From positions 2,046,001 to 2,110,000 of the forward strand of contig CM073193.1 of the NCBI GenBank assembly GCA_037042915.1: a stretch of DNA of 64,000 nucleotides, given 5' to 3'. Position 1 is the stretch's first letter. Each line of letters begins with the position of its first letter. Under the pieces are notes generated by a model that saw only the letters and a program-made list of their open reading frames with translations, ran no database searches and was not told where the DNA came from. The position numbers were made by a program, and so were the translations under genes. This DNA comes from Auricularia sp. M13. Its lineage: Eukaryota; Basidiomycota; Agaricomycetes; Auriculariales; Auriculariaceae. Below, in pieces: positions 42,870 through 55,849 of this stretch.

Positions 42870-43153
42870 TTCCTGCAGACAGAATAACGCAGGCCGGCCA
42901 GAAAACCTTGCCTAGCAAGGTCAAAACCAAACGGAAAACCGAATAAAGGAGGTGGTGCGAGAGAGGGCTCGTTCGTCGGGCCTCCGCCGAGATTCTGCCG
43001 TCCTTGGCCTGGGCGCGGGCGCGATCCCTGTGTGAACGATACTCTAGCGGTACAATAATTTCCTTATCTTCGTCGCGCGGTAGGATTCATAGAGGAAAAC
43101 CAGCACCAGATGAAATTTTGAAGGAAAGAAAGGCATAAACACAGCGTCTACAT

Positions 43154-44391
43154 CTATGCGGCGACAAACGCCTTGCCCTTCTCGATATTCTTCTTCAGCT
43201 CAGGGAGGCACGCATCGATGAGCTTCTGCTCCTCCTCGCTGATCTGTCCAACGGGGAAAATCTTCTTCACACCCTCCGTGCCGAGCTCGACGTTGCTCGA
43301 GAAGAAGTCGACGCCCTCGCTCTCGTAGAGCGGGCTCTTGACGTATGTCGGGAGCACGACGCCCTCCTCGCCGGCGAGCGCGCGGAGGAGCGCGTTCGTG
43401 AAGACGGTGGCAGCGTACGCCATGGAGAGCGTCGCGGAGCCAGCGCCGTCCTTGGCCGCGACGACCTCGTCACCACCGTACTGGATGCGGTGGATGAGCT
43501 TCGCCGCGCTCTCGCCCGTGATGCTCTTGCCGAAGTTCGACTGGGAGAGCAGCGGGACGATGGTCACGCCGGAGTGGCCGCCGACGACGGTGACGGGCGT
43601 CGCGGTCGGGTCCTGGCCCGTGATCTCGGACAGGAAGCGGGCGGCGCGGACGACGTCGAGCGTGGTGACACCGAAGAGGCGGCGCGGGTCGAAGACACCG
43701 GCCTTGCTCAGCGTCTCGGCGACAATCGGCACGGTCGAGTTGACCGGGTTCGAGATGATCAGCAGGTGCGCCTGGGGCGCGACGCGGGCCACCGCCTGCG
43801 CGAGGTCGCGGACAATGGACGCGTTCGTGTTGAACAGGTCGTCACGGGTCATCTGAAATGTCCAATGTCAACGCAAGTCGCGCCCCACACGTGATTTGAA
43901 CTTACGCCAGGCTGGAAAGCATGATGAGCTGGCTGAGCAATAACACAGGCTCGGGTGCACACACCTTCCGCGGGACGCCGGCAGGGATAACGACGACCTT
44001 TGCGCCGTCGAGGGCCTGGTCGAGCTGGTCTGCGGTGTATCCACGGACCTGAGCGAGACAGTCAGCTCATCTTTAGCTGAATTCTGTATGAAAGCAACTC
44101 GACTGACCGTCGACGCGGTGTCAATGTGGCCGACATCGGCCGCAACACCAGGTGCGCCGCGAATATCGTACAGGCTGAGCTGCGTGACGAGCGGCTCAAC
44201 TTTGAGCAGCAGCGACAGCGGCTGGCCAATTCCACCTGAATATGTATGAGTTCCTTTGCATTCCGGCGTATCCTTGGTTGAAGTTACTAACCGCCAGCAC
44301 CGAGCACGGCGACCTTGGTGCGCGCCGGCGCGGACGAAGAGAACAAACGGGCCTGCGGGCGGAGACTGCGGAGGGCCGTGCGCGCAAACAT
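43154..44391 (-). CDS. MDH1: malate dehydrogenase, mitochondrial
   Basis: This NAD-dependent enzyme interconverts malate and oxaloacetate in the TCA cycle. Exons 44292-44391, 44108-44235, 43965-44048 and 43154-43852 give 336 residues. The first ~24 residues are an Arg/Ser-rich mitochondrial targeting peptide ([20 protein letters not shown]). The NAD fold follows ([20 protein letters not shown]), then the substrate-binding loop [26 protein letters not shown], and the active-site [11 protein letters not shown] with its catalytic His. All four exons have matching phase. The stop is 285 bp from the start of the membrane-protein gene on the same strand. Confidence 0.96.
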
Positions 44392-44922
44392 CTACGAGCC
44401 CGACGGCCATCAGGCGACCATGCCACACGCTGCCAGGGACGGGCTGCTCACCGTGACCGTGGACGAACGGGAGAAAAATGTGCTGCTCGTAGCGGAATCT
44501 CCCGGAATGGCATCAGAGTTGCCGTGCCGAGTTTCGCCGGTGGCATGCTCTCGACCATCCAGCGCGATACATTGCATAGGTATATTCGAGGGAATTTAGT
44601 GACCTTCCAGAGTGTCACTATCAGCTGGGAAACCTTGATATTCAGCTTGCCAGCTCATCACTCGATTGATTACCCCGGCTACTCAGTCAATCTTCGAAAG
44701 ACGATGAGCGTGCTCTGCCCAGCACAGTGAAGTTAGCACTTTTCAGATTGCTCAATTGTTCAGAATGTTGTTACAACAAGCGTCATTCACTGGACGCGGA
44801 GCAAGTTCTTAATGTCCACATTGATCCAACCATCCCGGGTCGGCGAGTTTCTAGGCACTACGTTTAGTCGACGAACCCAACAGCAGCTATGATAAGCACT
44901 GTGACACCAGATGCGCATGCAC
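44392..44922. other. intergenic between MDH1 and the alpha-mannosidase
   Basis: MDH1 promoter and mannosidase 3' region. Short open frames on the plus strand have no motifs. Confidence 0.5.
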
Positions 44923-47900
44923 TCACTCAGGAGACGAGTTGTCCAGGACCAGCTTGACAGTCAAGAACTGGAATCCGCGGAACTCGAGGTCGATGGTGCC
45001 CTTCTTGGAGATCTCCAGTACCCGCTGCTCGTCCTCGAGGAGGTTGACGAGGGAGGCCTTCTTGACCTGCAGCTTGTCCGAGATGTGCAGCTTCGCCGTC
45101 GCGTGCCCGCCAAACGCCTCGAAGATGCGCAGGATGACGCTCGTCGTGCCGTCGCGCTCGTCGTCGTCGCCGCGCTTGATCGTCTCGAGGATGACGTTCG
45201 GCGCACCGGACACCCGGAAGGGCGTCTTGGTCAGTGCAACGGCAGCGGAGACGCCGTCGTCCGCGACAGCGCGGACTAGAACAATGGTGAGATACGTCCG
45301 GATGAGGGAGGGTCATGAGACGCACGGTGAAGCGGCGAGTTGAACAGGTATGCCGCAACGGGAACGTCGGACTGCAGGAAATGCCCGAAGTGCGGCAGCA
45401 CGCCCCAAGCGAATTCGTGCACGCCTTGGTCCTGCTCGGCATCCGGCGCTGTTGCAGCGCGCAACAGTGACATGCGCAGCATGTTTCCGTCGCAAGAGAA
45501 GCCATACTTCGACTCGGACAGCAGCGCAACACCATAGCCGTACTCGCTAAGGTCCGCGTACTGGAAGGTATGAGACTCAAAGGGAAAGTAAAGCCACGGT
45601 GACAGTACCTTGTGCCCGCAGACCTCGAACTTGGCCGCGTCCCACGTGGTGTTCCTGTGAGTCGGGCGAGAAACATGGCCCCATTGAGTCTCATAGTAAG
45701 CATTGTCGCTGTGGATGTTCAGCGGAATCTCAACTGCGAAAGGGCATCAACATGGTAAAATTCCACAGGAGAGAGGCTGTTACACTTGAGGATTTCGTGG
45801 CGCTGGTGCCAGTCGACGTGGGCATCAAAGCGGAAGAACGAGCGCGAGTTTACTTGTGTGGTGGCTGAAAAGATGCTCAGAGTTCTGTATACGCTGAGTT
45901 GGACCGAGAAACGCACCAGGAACCGCGTCGAGCGAGATCTAATAGAAATCAGCATACGATATGACTGCAACCATAATCAACGCACAGTGACTGTGACTGT
46001 GCTGTCGCTCAATTTGATCTGTGACTGGAGAGATGCGCGAACAGGGCCGCTCTCCAACACCTTGATATCGGAGAACTCGAGCTTGGTCGGCTTCTCCAAG
46101 TGGTAAATCTCGACATCTGCGAATGGCATTAGTATTATATTCTCAAGTTCCGGATGATCACTGACCCCAGGCATCCCAGTAGAGTGGACGGTCCTGAACA
46201 GCGTGAGCGAAGTGGGCGACGCATTTTGGTTCGAACCTACGTCGAATATGACAAGACCACCAGTTTCACCCTCGGGGATGAGCTCGCGACTGCGGTAGTT
46301 GAGTTTCACCGATGCGGGATTTCCAAGGAGACTAACCCGAGAGCTACATCTACCAAGCTGACAATGCGTCCCTTGGAGATAGTCAACTTGACAAACGAGT
46401 TCTCCAAGACATGGTCGCCGTCCTTAGTCGTCGTGGCTACGTATGTAATCAGTACGACTGACTCTTTCTCCCTCATGAAACGACGTACCAGACGCCGGGA
46501 CTATGTCAGAGAACATGCCCTTAACACCAACAGCAGCTCCGCCAGCGAGCTCTTCCACGAGAACGTAGCCGACATCGCCAGCCTTCGCAACCTGGACGGT
46601 CTCGCGACGTAGCTGGCTGTTGATGGGGATGGGAACCACCTCACGACGCGGGAACGGCGTGGTGTTGACCGCGACGATGCGCGAGGCCTTCGCGGGCAGC
46701 GGGGCACCCTTGATTATCGGGGCCGACTGCGGGACGACGACGCGGAAGGCGCTCTCGAGGATGTCGCGGCCAGCCTCTGCCACCTCTTTATACAGTACCT
46801 CGGCGTCATCGTAGACCATGCCACTGCAGTCATCAGTATTCATATCGATCGACAGAATGAAGTTCTTACATCGCGGAGCCCGGTAGAACTTGAGTCGATG
46901 CAATTCAGCAAGCGGCGAACGTTCAGCGAAGGCACATACCGTCATGGACTGAGCGAGATGGGCAGTCAGTCGGCAAACCAGAGGATCAAAGCAGGGTTCG
47001 GACATACATTGATTGAGGAGGACCTTCTCCCAAGAGTCGTCAATCTCATTCTTCGGATACGCGTACTTCTTCTGGACCAGCGAGGCGAGCGTCGCAACAT
47101 ACTTTGGGGCCGGAGTCAGTCGCGGTGCGGCATGCGACGAGGCACGTACCTCAACGTCGCGAAGCAGAATCTCAGAGTAGCGATTACCCTTCTTAATGGA
47201 GGCTAAAGAAACATGAATACATGTCTATGTGAAAACGATGCATAAACTCACCGTGAGACGTATAAGTGCCTATTGACTATCAGACATTGCCCAAACATTA
47301 TCACATATTTTCTCACCTCTATGGAACTGTAGTCATGTTATCAGAATAAGCAGAGTCATCGCTTTATACTCTGCGCGCTCACCTCAAGGTACAATTCGCC
47401 GTGCCTTCGAAAATGAATTACTTCCGCCTGCAACCGCAAGAATGCATACTCACCAGTTGGGCAACTTCTTGCCAGAGTTCGTGCTGGCGTCAATGGCCTC
47501 GAAGAATTGACCGACAGTTTTTCCGATGGTTGCCGTGGGCAGCTCACGCGAGTTATTGGCCGTGGCGCGGAGGCGGCGGAGCTTGAATACGCGTTAGAAG
47601 CGCGACAGAAGAGGCCAAGTGCTAGAATACAGACGTTCTCGAGCATCTTCGCGAGAGGGCCACCTCCTCCATCACCTATACGATATCGCTAGTTCAGCTT
47701 GGGGAGTATATGACGACGTTCCGGCCAGCGTACCGTTACCGAAGACCAAGAGAGCAGCGTCGTTGGACTCGAGATTCTACAGCGCCGCGTCGGTGGTCAC
47801 ACACTACAGTTATTCGGCAGATTACTACCTTGTGGTTCTCAACTGCCTTGCGGACGTCTCCGACCGTAACCTGGGCATTGTATGTGTCTGCGGCCAAATC

Positions 47901-49795
47901 AGATGAAGGACAAGCAGTGGCAAGCGCGCGTCACGCACCGACGGGTGTCATATGGCAGAGCACTTGTGTTCCGTCAATTCCAATCCAGTTGAAGGTAGTG
48001 TGCGGGAAGACGTTGCTATAGGCTCGTCAGCTAAACCTCCTGCAGATATGACTGTCGTACATATTGTTCCTAGGTGATCGAATGAGCGTCTAGCAGAGCT
48101 CGCTTAGCGAAAACGCACCAAGACAGCTTCTGCGTGAAGAAGTACTTCATGCCCGCCTGGCGAATAATTTGTGGGTACGCGCCTGTCAGGCCGAACGAGT
48201 CGGGGAGCCAGGCCGTATCGCACCGCGCGCCGAAGCGCGACTCGAAGAAGCGTTGGCCAAAGATCATCTGGCGTGCGAGCGCCTCGCCAGACGGCATGTT
48301 CGAGTCGTTCTCGACCCACGATCCACCGACGGTGTGGAACTGTCCCTTGTCGGCCTTCTCCTTGATGCGCGCAAAGAGCTTGGGGTATTGCTAACCAAAG
48401 ACAGATGAGCAACGGAAAGTCAAGAAGGCGAGCAAATGCACCTTCTCAAGCCACTTGTACTGCTGCGCGCTGCTGCAGGTGAAGCGGTGCTCGGGGTAAC
48501 GATCCATGAGGTCGACCTGAGTCGACCACGAGCGCGCCGTCTTCTGCTGCGTAACATGGTATGGCCACAGCCAAGCCGTGTCGATATGGCAGTGCCCGAT
48601 GCCCAAGACGCTCGCCTCCGTCGGCCCTTCCTCGTAAATCTTCGCGCCCTTGGCTTGCCAGCCCTGTCCGAAGACGCGCTCGGCCACCTTGCGCGACGCG
48701 GCAATCGTGCTCTTGTCGCGACGGTCGAATGTGTTAAGGATCTCGTTCGCCGCCGTCAGCGCATTGTTCTGAAGCACGGAGTTGCCGGGCAGCGTCTGCG
48801 ACAGCTGCTTGAGCACGTCAAAGTCGTTGCGCAGCGCCCAGGCCTCGGCATTTGGGACGGTAATGTCTGCCGTCGCGAGCTGAAGTGGTCGTGAGCTCGA
48901 ATACTGTGTACAATGTCGATTCCTTACCGTGAAGTAGCGGTTCATGTCCGGCGGCATGATGATGTCGCCGTTCCAGGGAATGCCGAACATGCCGTTGCAG
49001 CTCATCTGAAAGTCAGAGATGTTAGATGTCGTCGTGGCGAATACAACGATCCTTGCCTCGATCACAAACTCGTGCTTCCCAGTCTTGACGATGTCGTGTG
49101 GAATAATGTATTCCACGCGACGGTCGCCACCACTACCACCAGTGATACCTTCGAAATGTCAGCCAAACCCGCGAGCGAAGCGCTGTCCGTACCCTGCAAA
49201 GGTGTGCCGTCCTTCTCGAAGATCATGGCCTAAAACGCGTTTAAGGCGAAACCTGCGCATGGAGTCTGCGCTCACCTCGCACTGCGAGTCAAATTCGACT
49301 GCAATGGGTCGGTAAGAGGTCCATTCTCGGGCAGCTCAACGTACACTGGACGCGAGGGTACTTGGCCCATTCCGCTGGGATCTTGAGCGTGACCTTGAAC
49401 CAGTGGTTTGTCTATCACCATAATCGCGTTAGATCTTGTTATCCTGAACTCAGATATTTACCCCTGGATATGTTGTGAGCATGGACACGCATACGCCTAC
49501 TAAATAGCTCACAAGACGGGCCAAACGAGTCGCCCTTCTTAGCAGGCTTGAATTTCTGCTTCATGGCCTCGTCAAACAGAGGCTTCGTGCGCTCTGGCGC
49601 GCTCCAGACGCTCAGCTGGACGTGCTCTGCATCGTCCACGCGGGCATCGTATAGCACAGCGGACAAGTTGATGTCGGCGTAGCGGCCCTCAACGAACTGG
49701 TCAAGCCGGCTCTGGGTCAGGTTCTTCTGCCATTTGGCCGCATTCGAGCCCAGGTTGAGCTCGGGGTAGCCGTGGTTATGGTGGGAGCACGGCAT
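44923..49795 (-). CDS. AMS1: alpha-mannosidase, glycoside hydrolase family 38 (AMS1-type)
   Basis: The vacuolar/cytosolic class of GH38 trims mannose from free oligosaccharides. The start [14 protein letters not shown] at 49795 matches the no-signal-peptide N terminus of this class. Exons then give [33 protein letters not shown], and the catalytic-domain metal site [20 protein letters not shown] near 48,590. Next come AARQ-type [18 protein letters not shown] and the nucleophile region [12 protein letters not shown] near 48,200. FGNGDGGGGP follows, then a long C-terminal beta region ending [11 protein letters not shown] at 44923. The gene has many short introns, the most in this window apart from the P450. 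No frame break was found in the parts followed. It is divergent from the APH-like gene, 585 bp away. Confidence 0.93.
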
Positions 49796-50380
49796 GGTGG
49801 TGGACACTGGGCAACGTTCCAACTGACAGCTTCCGGCCGATCCGGCGCATGCACACGCCCCCGTGACCATTTCCCAAGAGTTTCCTCAAGCTCCTTCACT
49901 CGGAGAAGGATGCTGTTGCATGCCTATGCACTTCTCAGTCACAAGAAGAACATGGTTCGCGTGAAGATATTGATGGGGTCTCATATAGCGTCAGTAATTT
50001 GCTTGTATGTACGTACCATGCAGTCAACTACAAGTGACATATCCTTGCAGATCTACAAGCTGAGTATTACCTGCCTGCTGGTGCTAGAGCGAGCGGAGTT
50101 TGTGCTTGCACCCCGTCACGTGTCGAGAGGCGAGTCATTCACCGGAGAATCAACATCTTGTTTCCCTGCTTGTTCTGACTCATTCTCCTACAGACTTCCC
50201 CCAGCAGCACCGCTGACGTCCTCTGCAACTTTGCTACGATATCTTTCGGCCGTCCCGCCTCCTCCCGCCGGCTTTCAGATTCATTCCTCGCCCTATTTCC
50301 GTCTCTCTGACCACTTCAATTCCACTTGGCTCTCACAGCCTCGCGTCTAGCTGATTTTCTGTTGAACAATCTGTAGCACC
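49796..50380. other. divergent promoter region, AMS1 and APH-like gene
   Basis: No gene is evident. A pyrimidine-rich stretch (about 50,255-50,330) precedes the APH-like start, as is common in fungal promoters. Confidence 0.45.
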
Positions 50381-51722
50381 ATGCCCCCACTGGAGCCCGC
50401 AGAGCAGCAAGAGATCTCCGCTCGCATCCTGCAGCAACTGGCGGGCACGCCGTATGCCTGCTCGTCGCTGACCAGTCTCACCAGTGGTACAACGAACTTT
50501 GTGTATCGCGGCACCCTGGTGCAGTCGTTGCCCTCGCAAGGTGGGTCTGCAGTCGAGACGGTCATCGTCAAGCATTCCACCGACTTTGCCGCCATCAACA
50601 AGGACTTCCCGCTCGACGTGACACGCTGCGTGAGTTAGCTTATTATATCTAGCCATAGCCCCTATTCCCTGGGAATCTCAGTGCAATGGGGTAAGGGAAC
50701 GGGCGCGGAACAATTTACTGACCAATGTCTCGTCGTGTCTCTTCCTAGTAGCTATTCGAAGAGACAATGCTTCATTCCCTCGCCAATTTCTCTCCCTCTG
50801 CGGAAACGGTGGTCAAGACACCGCGCCTGTATCTGTTCAATCGAGAGACGAACACCCAGGTCCTCGAAGACTTTCACGACGTCGTTGACCTCAAGTCAAT
50901 CCTGGTCTCACCCACCGTAGGCGACGCCCTCACCCCGTCCCTCGCCGCCTCGATCGGATATAATCTGGGAGCCTGGCTCCGGTCATTCCACGCCTGGGCT
51001 TTAGAGCCCCCTCAAGCCGCTCTCCGCGCGGAAATCGGCCAGAACGAGCCCATGCGGAAACTCAAGTACCGCATCACATACAGTGGCTTCATCGAGGTCC
51101 TGGGGAACTACCCACACCTCGTCGAGGGGCACGAAAAGACCCTGCAAGAGATCCAGGACGCGGCCAAACGGGAGTTTGAGAAGCCGCCGACGGAAGGCGA
51201 AGAGAACTGGGGCATCATCCACGGCGACTTCTGGTCGGGAAAGCAAGTCGTACACAACCTGCGTTGCGATTTATGTGGCGTCCTGATCACCTCGCCAGTG
51301 TTCTGGTCCCGAGCGCGCCATGGTCGAAAACACCTGCCGAGCTCTTCATCGTCGACTGGGAGTTTGCTCAGTTCGGTCACCTCGCCTACGACATCGGCCA
51401 GATGGTCAGCGACTTGTACGAGCGCCAGCATTTCAACCAATTCAACAACGCGGTGCCGGCCATCCAGGGCTTCGTAGACGGGTATGGCGGGTTGAGTGAC
51501 GACATGGCATTCAAGGCCGCTATCCATGCGGGCGTCCACCTGATCAGCTGGTACAACCGGCGCAACCGAAGTGCACCCCTACCGGCTCCTGAAGACGTGG
51601 TCGTCAATGCGCTCGCGCTCGGAAGAGACTTCATGCTGAAAGGATGGGAGGGGGACAAGGCCTGGTTCGAGAGCAGCGTGCTTGCGCCGCTGTTTGCACC
51701 AAATGCGCAAAGACAGGACTGA
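50381..51722 (+). CDS. APH-fold phosphotransferase-like protein
   Basis: Exons 50381-50629, 50752-51242 and 51299-51722 give 387 residues. This is the aminoglycoside-phosphotransferase/choline-kinase-like fold: SLTSGTTNFVYRG forms the nucleotide loop, VIVKHS holds the Lys, the catalytic loop is HGDFWSGN and the metal site VDWEFAQFGH. It resembles the methylthioribose-kinase/APH-like proteins common in fungi; the substrate is unknown. The second intron starts with GC (donor GCAAGT) and splits the Asn codon of the catalytic HGDFWSGN motif. The TGA stop is immediately followed by the stop codon of the opposite-strand NDUFAF6-like gene. Confidence 0.88.
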
Positions 51723-52729
51723 TTATATTCTGCTGGAGCGCAAAGCCCGCCACATCCTCCATGCAAGCTTCCAGTCGCGCGCCTGCAGGGCCGGCGCGAA
51801 GGCATTGAAGTTCTCCTTCTCGAGTTTTTCGAGGTACAGCGCGGCGGGGACACCCGGCGCCGCCAAGACGGGGACGACCTGCTCCGGCACGCCGTCCTTG
51901 AGCATGTCGCGCGCGGTGAGCAGGTGGTCGTTGGCCACGGTGGCCAGCGCGAACACCGCGTCGCCCACACCGTGCGCGTCGCCGCCGTGCCGGAAAACGT
52001 CCTCGTGCGTGACGCCGTGCCGCGCGGTCAGGTCGACGGGCAGAACGAGCCGGCGCTGCGACGCGTGGTACGGCAGCGCGCGGAGGAGCGTTGCGAGGCC
52101 CGCCGCGACGCCGATGTGCGAAGCTATATGCGAGACTGGGTCCAGCGACGCGGGCGGTAGGTTCGGGAAGAGCGATATCTGCGCATATAGCAGCGTGCTG
52201 CTCGTGCTTTCGCATAGCGAGGTCAAAGTGTCCGTGTCCGGATATGATGTGCGGCCCAAGTCCTCGTCACGCGCATCTACGATGCGTTTCAAGTGATAGG
52301 CAGGAACGGGGTGCCCAATGAGTGGGTTCAGCGCGCGTGCAAGTGGATGGTGCGGCGCTGGTTTGTCCTGCTTCAACGCGTCGCGCCAGAACTGGTAGCG
52401 CATTTTGCCCAGGGTCACGTTGGACACCATTTCTGGCACGCTGGCCATTTCAATCTGCCAGAACACGACTAATGAGTCGAGATAGAGTGGGTCATGGTAT
52501 CCAAACGCACTGCGAAAGCTCGGAGCACGTAAAACGCGTCGCGGGTTTCGGGCGGGGCGATCGCGCGTCCAGCGAGATAGGTCGCGTAATCGCGCTCTCG
52601 CACTATATGGGTGCAGTGGCCCACTGGATCTGACTGTGCGGCTGCATTGGCAGTCATAATGGGCGCCGGCCCATGCGAATATCGGACGAATGCACGACGC
52701 GGCACATGACGGCAAGAGGAAAGAAGCAT
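51723..52729 (-). CDS. NDUFAF6: NDUFAF6-like complex I assembly factor (phytoene/squalene synthase fold)
   Basis: Exons 52511-52729 and 51723-52454 give 316 residues. The N terminus (MLLSSCRHVPRRAFVRYSHG) is a mitochondrial targeting type. The domain starts CTHIVRERDYATYLAGRAIA and continues with RDAFYVLRAFAIEMASV and VTLGKMRYQFWRDAL, which are typical of the NDUFAF6 branch of the trans-isoprenyl synthase fold. The aspartate-rich DxxxD motif of active squalene synthases is not seen at the first site, as usual for this branch. The animal homolog is needed for assembly of respiratory complex I; that role is inferred here from family. It overlaps nothing, but its stop abuts the APH gene stop. 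Confidence 0.85.
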
Positions 52730-52893
52730 TGCGTCCAAACTCCGCGACAAAATATATTGTCCTCGCGGTGGAAAACCAATAATTCTTAAATTCGTGTGCG
52801 ACGAGCATGTTGGGCGCGTACCATATTATAGGCATGTAGGTAAAATACGGGGAGCAAGCAATTCAGATAGCGCGTAAAATGGGCAAATCCTCG

Positions 52894-54644
52894 TCATCCA
52901 ACAGTGACGAACTGGTCCTGTGCAAGCAAAATATCGACCAACTTCCTCGCTGTGTCCTGTGCAAAATTCCGACCCGGTTTTCCGGGGTCCATCTGGGGTC
53001 TGAAATGAGCGATGCTCTAAGATGAACGTTTTTGACCTCACCGGCAGCCCAATAAATAGGTTTTCGCGCGCCCGCTGGTTCGGCTGACGCTCGAGCGCGC
53101 ACATGAGCGCGTCGAATGTTGGGTACGCCGCGGCGATGGAGCGCGCGTTCTTCTCGGTGAAGTGCGGAATCTGCGCGAGCATGTGGATGTACGTCTCGCG
53201 CTCTCCGCGCCCGCACGTCTCCACGAGGTCGGGCGTGAACGGCAGATGCGTCATCTCGATGATCCTGTGCAGACATGAGCGGAGAGGACACTACGGAATC
53301 GGGTGCGGAATGCATACTTGTAGGGGCGAACCGCCAGATCGCCCGTGATGTTGACGATGCGCTCGGCCGCGTCGCGCGCGTCGTCGACGTGCACCATGAA
53401 GCACTTCGAGAGGATCTGCACGCGCGCGAGGACGCCCTCCACATGGTCCCGCACGGCGCGCTCCTTAACTCTGCGCAGCCCGTTGACCATCAGGAACACC
53501 TGGTCGTTCGGCCGCGAACGCGCGGCAGCCAGAGGGTCGAACGTGCCGCTGCGAATGGCGCTGGCGGTCGTGTAGAACATGACGGTGCTCTCGAACCGCA
53601 CGGTCTCCTCGCACGGCACCCACTCGCGCTCGAGCGCGTCGTATCGCGCGCGCTCCTTGCGCGCCCAGCGCACCATATCCGGCCGTCCACCGTCGTCGGA
53701 AATACGGACGGTGAAGGCGTCGGTCCCCATAGCGTCCGGCAGCGCCGCGCGCACGCGCTCGAACAGCGCATCCCGCGCAAGCGCCGCGGGCACATGCAGC
53801 TGCATGTCCCTCCTCCCCTCCTTCTTGTTGAGCTGCAGCTTGTTGGCCGCGCGGTGGGCCTTCCTGGCTTCCGCTTCGCGTTGTTTATCGAGCTGTCAGT
53901 GTCATGTTTCCACCATTAAATGTTATCGTCAACACAAACGTTTAATCACTGATTTGCGCCGGGGCGTCAGGGTAAACGCACCTGCTTCTGTTTCTTGGCC
54001 TCTTCTTTCTGAGCCTTCGTGGCCGCCTTCTTGGCCTCCTAGACGCAAAGAAAAATAAGATAATAGACCATAAGCCACATTTCCCGGTACAGAACTGGTG
54101 GAGCGACGCACGCGTTCGCGTTTGGTTTCTTCAGCAGACCGCCGCTTCTTGGGTGGTGCAACGGCTTGGTCAGAGTCCGAGTCGTGCTGCGCGCTCTTGC
54201 GCTTCTTGGAACTCGAAGCCTTGGGCTTAACGGGCTCGTCATCGGGCTCGAAGAAGTCCGCATCGTCTGGGGCGTTGTCCGAGGCATCGTCGAGGAACAA
54301 CGGCGTCTTCGAGGGCCTCTTCTTGACACCAAAGGACTTGGTGATGGTGGTATTGGCATCCACGGGCGAGGATGAACGTGTCTAAGGGTACCACCACAAT
54401 GCAAGACATTGGGATGAGCTCTGAAAATCCTCAATAAAAAAATAGGTTGCTGGCTCACCGGTGGGCACGACGAGAAAGCAGGCTGAGAGCTGGGCGGAAG
54501 CTCGCCGTCGTCGTCCGAGCAGAGGTCCGTAATGTCTGTGACCTGAGACGCTGTACGAGACAATCCCGAGCGATAGGAGAATGCGCTGGGGGCCGCCGGG
54601 GACTCGTCTTCGCTGTCCGTAATTTCGATGACTTCGGGAGGCAT
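52894..54644 (-). CDS. EME1: crossover junction endonuclease subunit EME1/MMS4
   Basis: EME1 is the partner of MUS81 in resolving branched DNA during repair and meiosis. The ATG at 54644 opens an acidic N terminus (MPPEVIEITDSEDESPAAPS). Next comes a basic, disordered stretch with nuclear-localisation character (SSSKKRKSAQH, APPKKRRSAEETKRER). A coiled Lys/Glu segment (KKAATKAQKEEAKKQKQ) leads into the ERCC4-like domain: MQLHVPAALARDALFERVRA ... NDQVFLMVNGLRRVKERAVR. The C-terminal helix-hairpin-helix part reads LAQIPHFTEKNARSIAAAYP. The last exon ends at 52894. The typical catalytic ERKxxxD is absent, as expected for the non-catalytic subunit. It has about five or six introns. Confidence 0.88.
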
Positions 54645-55849
54645 TGTGCGCGGTGCTGTACGACGGGTTTCGCAGGAAATACCAGAATCAGAATGTGGCG
54701 GGTCCGGAGAGCAACTGAAGGCACGCCACGGCTGATCGGCAAGATCCGACGCGTTTCAGGGTTCGCCAACTTCAAGCCAGGTTCCTTCGTCATTCATACT
54801 TTGAAGTTTCCCGTTCGGTATAAGAGGACGTCTCTGTATAAAATTCAGTTTCCGGATTATATCCCGGTGTCAGCAGTGACGAGGGGAGCGGCCTGCGACA
54901 TGGCCGAAAGGGACAGAAGGCAAGGTTCACATTGGGGACCCGATGAAGGAATATATACATCAGGAGACAATGTATGGAGGAAGACAATGTATGAGGAGAC
55001 AATCCTAACACCCGGGACTTTTCAACCGAAAATGTCGCAAGCAGTTCGCGCATGAATCGTATTGTCCGTGAAAGACGAATGTTCAGGCAGGGTGGTTGGT
55101 GTCAATGGAAAGATGAGACACACGTGGACCAACTCCATAGATGCTGAGATTGATGTATATTGAGGAAAAGAAGAAAGTCGGAGTTGACACGATCAATTCT
55201 CCGATGCACATTTCGACTATACTTACGCGTCTACATACCTGCATGCGCGATGAGCCATCTAGTCTTGCGTCTTTGTGCTATTACAACTCTGCCACCTTAA
55301 AATGGAAGTCGTGTTCATTCGGTGGCGATCCGAGCTGAGTATCATCGTAACGTCTCGTAACGTTCGCTAGCCTGAACAAGCCGTGCGAGAAATAGGTCAT
55401 TTATGACGAAAACTTAGAATGACGAGCAAGTATCGTTTGAATGGGATGCTAGGTGGCGCCAGATGACGAAGAGGCTGAATCCTAGGGTTCTCTCGGTAAC
55501 AATCTTCCGCGGAGCGCTCGCTCTCCGCTCATTTGCCCTCATTCCCTCGAAAAGGTAACTGTACGTGGGGCCAGGATATCGTGTTGATAGTCTAAACTGG
55601 CAGAGAATCCAGAGCATCCGAGGATCAAACGCCGCGGACGGAAGAAACAACGAAACAACGAAGCGCCGATCGAGAGGCTTTTCGGATGACAGCTCGCGCC
55701 GCGTTCTGCACCTCACCGAAACAATGGCGTAGCAGCTACGTCATGGACATAGATAGGAGGGGTATATAACGAGAACGAGAGGCCATCGCCATCCTCACTC
55801 ATCTTCACACCCTCCCACAACCTCATCCACTCCAACCACTCTCACGAAC
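54645..55849. other. 1.2 kb intergenic region, no gene recognised
   Basis: This is a divergent promoter region between EME1 and Con-6 copy 2. Only short open frames occur (for example plus 54447-55055 overlaps the EME1 5' exons). The right end carries a TATA box. Confidence 0.5.
55763..55769 (+). promoter_or_regulatory. TATA box of Con-6 copy 2
   Basis: TATATAA lies 81 bp upstream of the ATG at 55850, in a good context for a strongly regulated fungal promoter. Confidence 0.6.

Noticed and set aside
51723-52454. Carotenoid (phytoene synthase) gene cluster
   Set aside because: The synthase-fold protein has a mitochondrial leader and lacks the first Asp-rich motif, and no other carotenoid genes are near, so an NDUFAF6-like role fits better.
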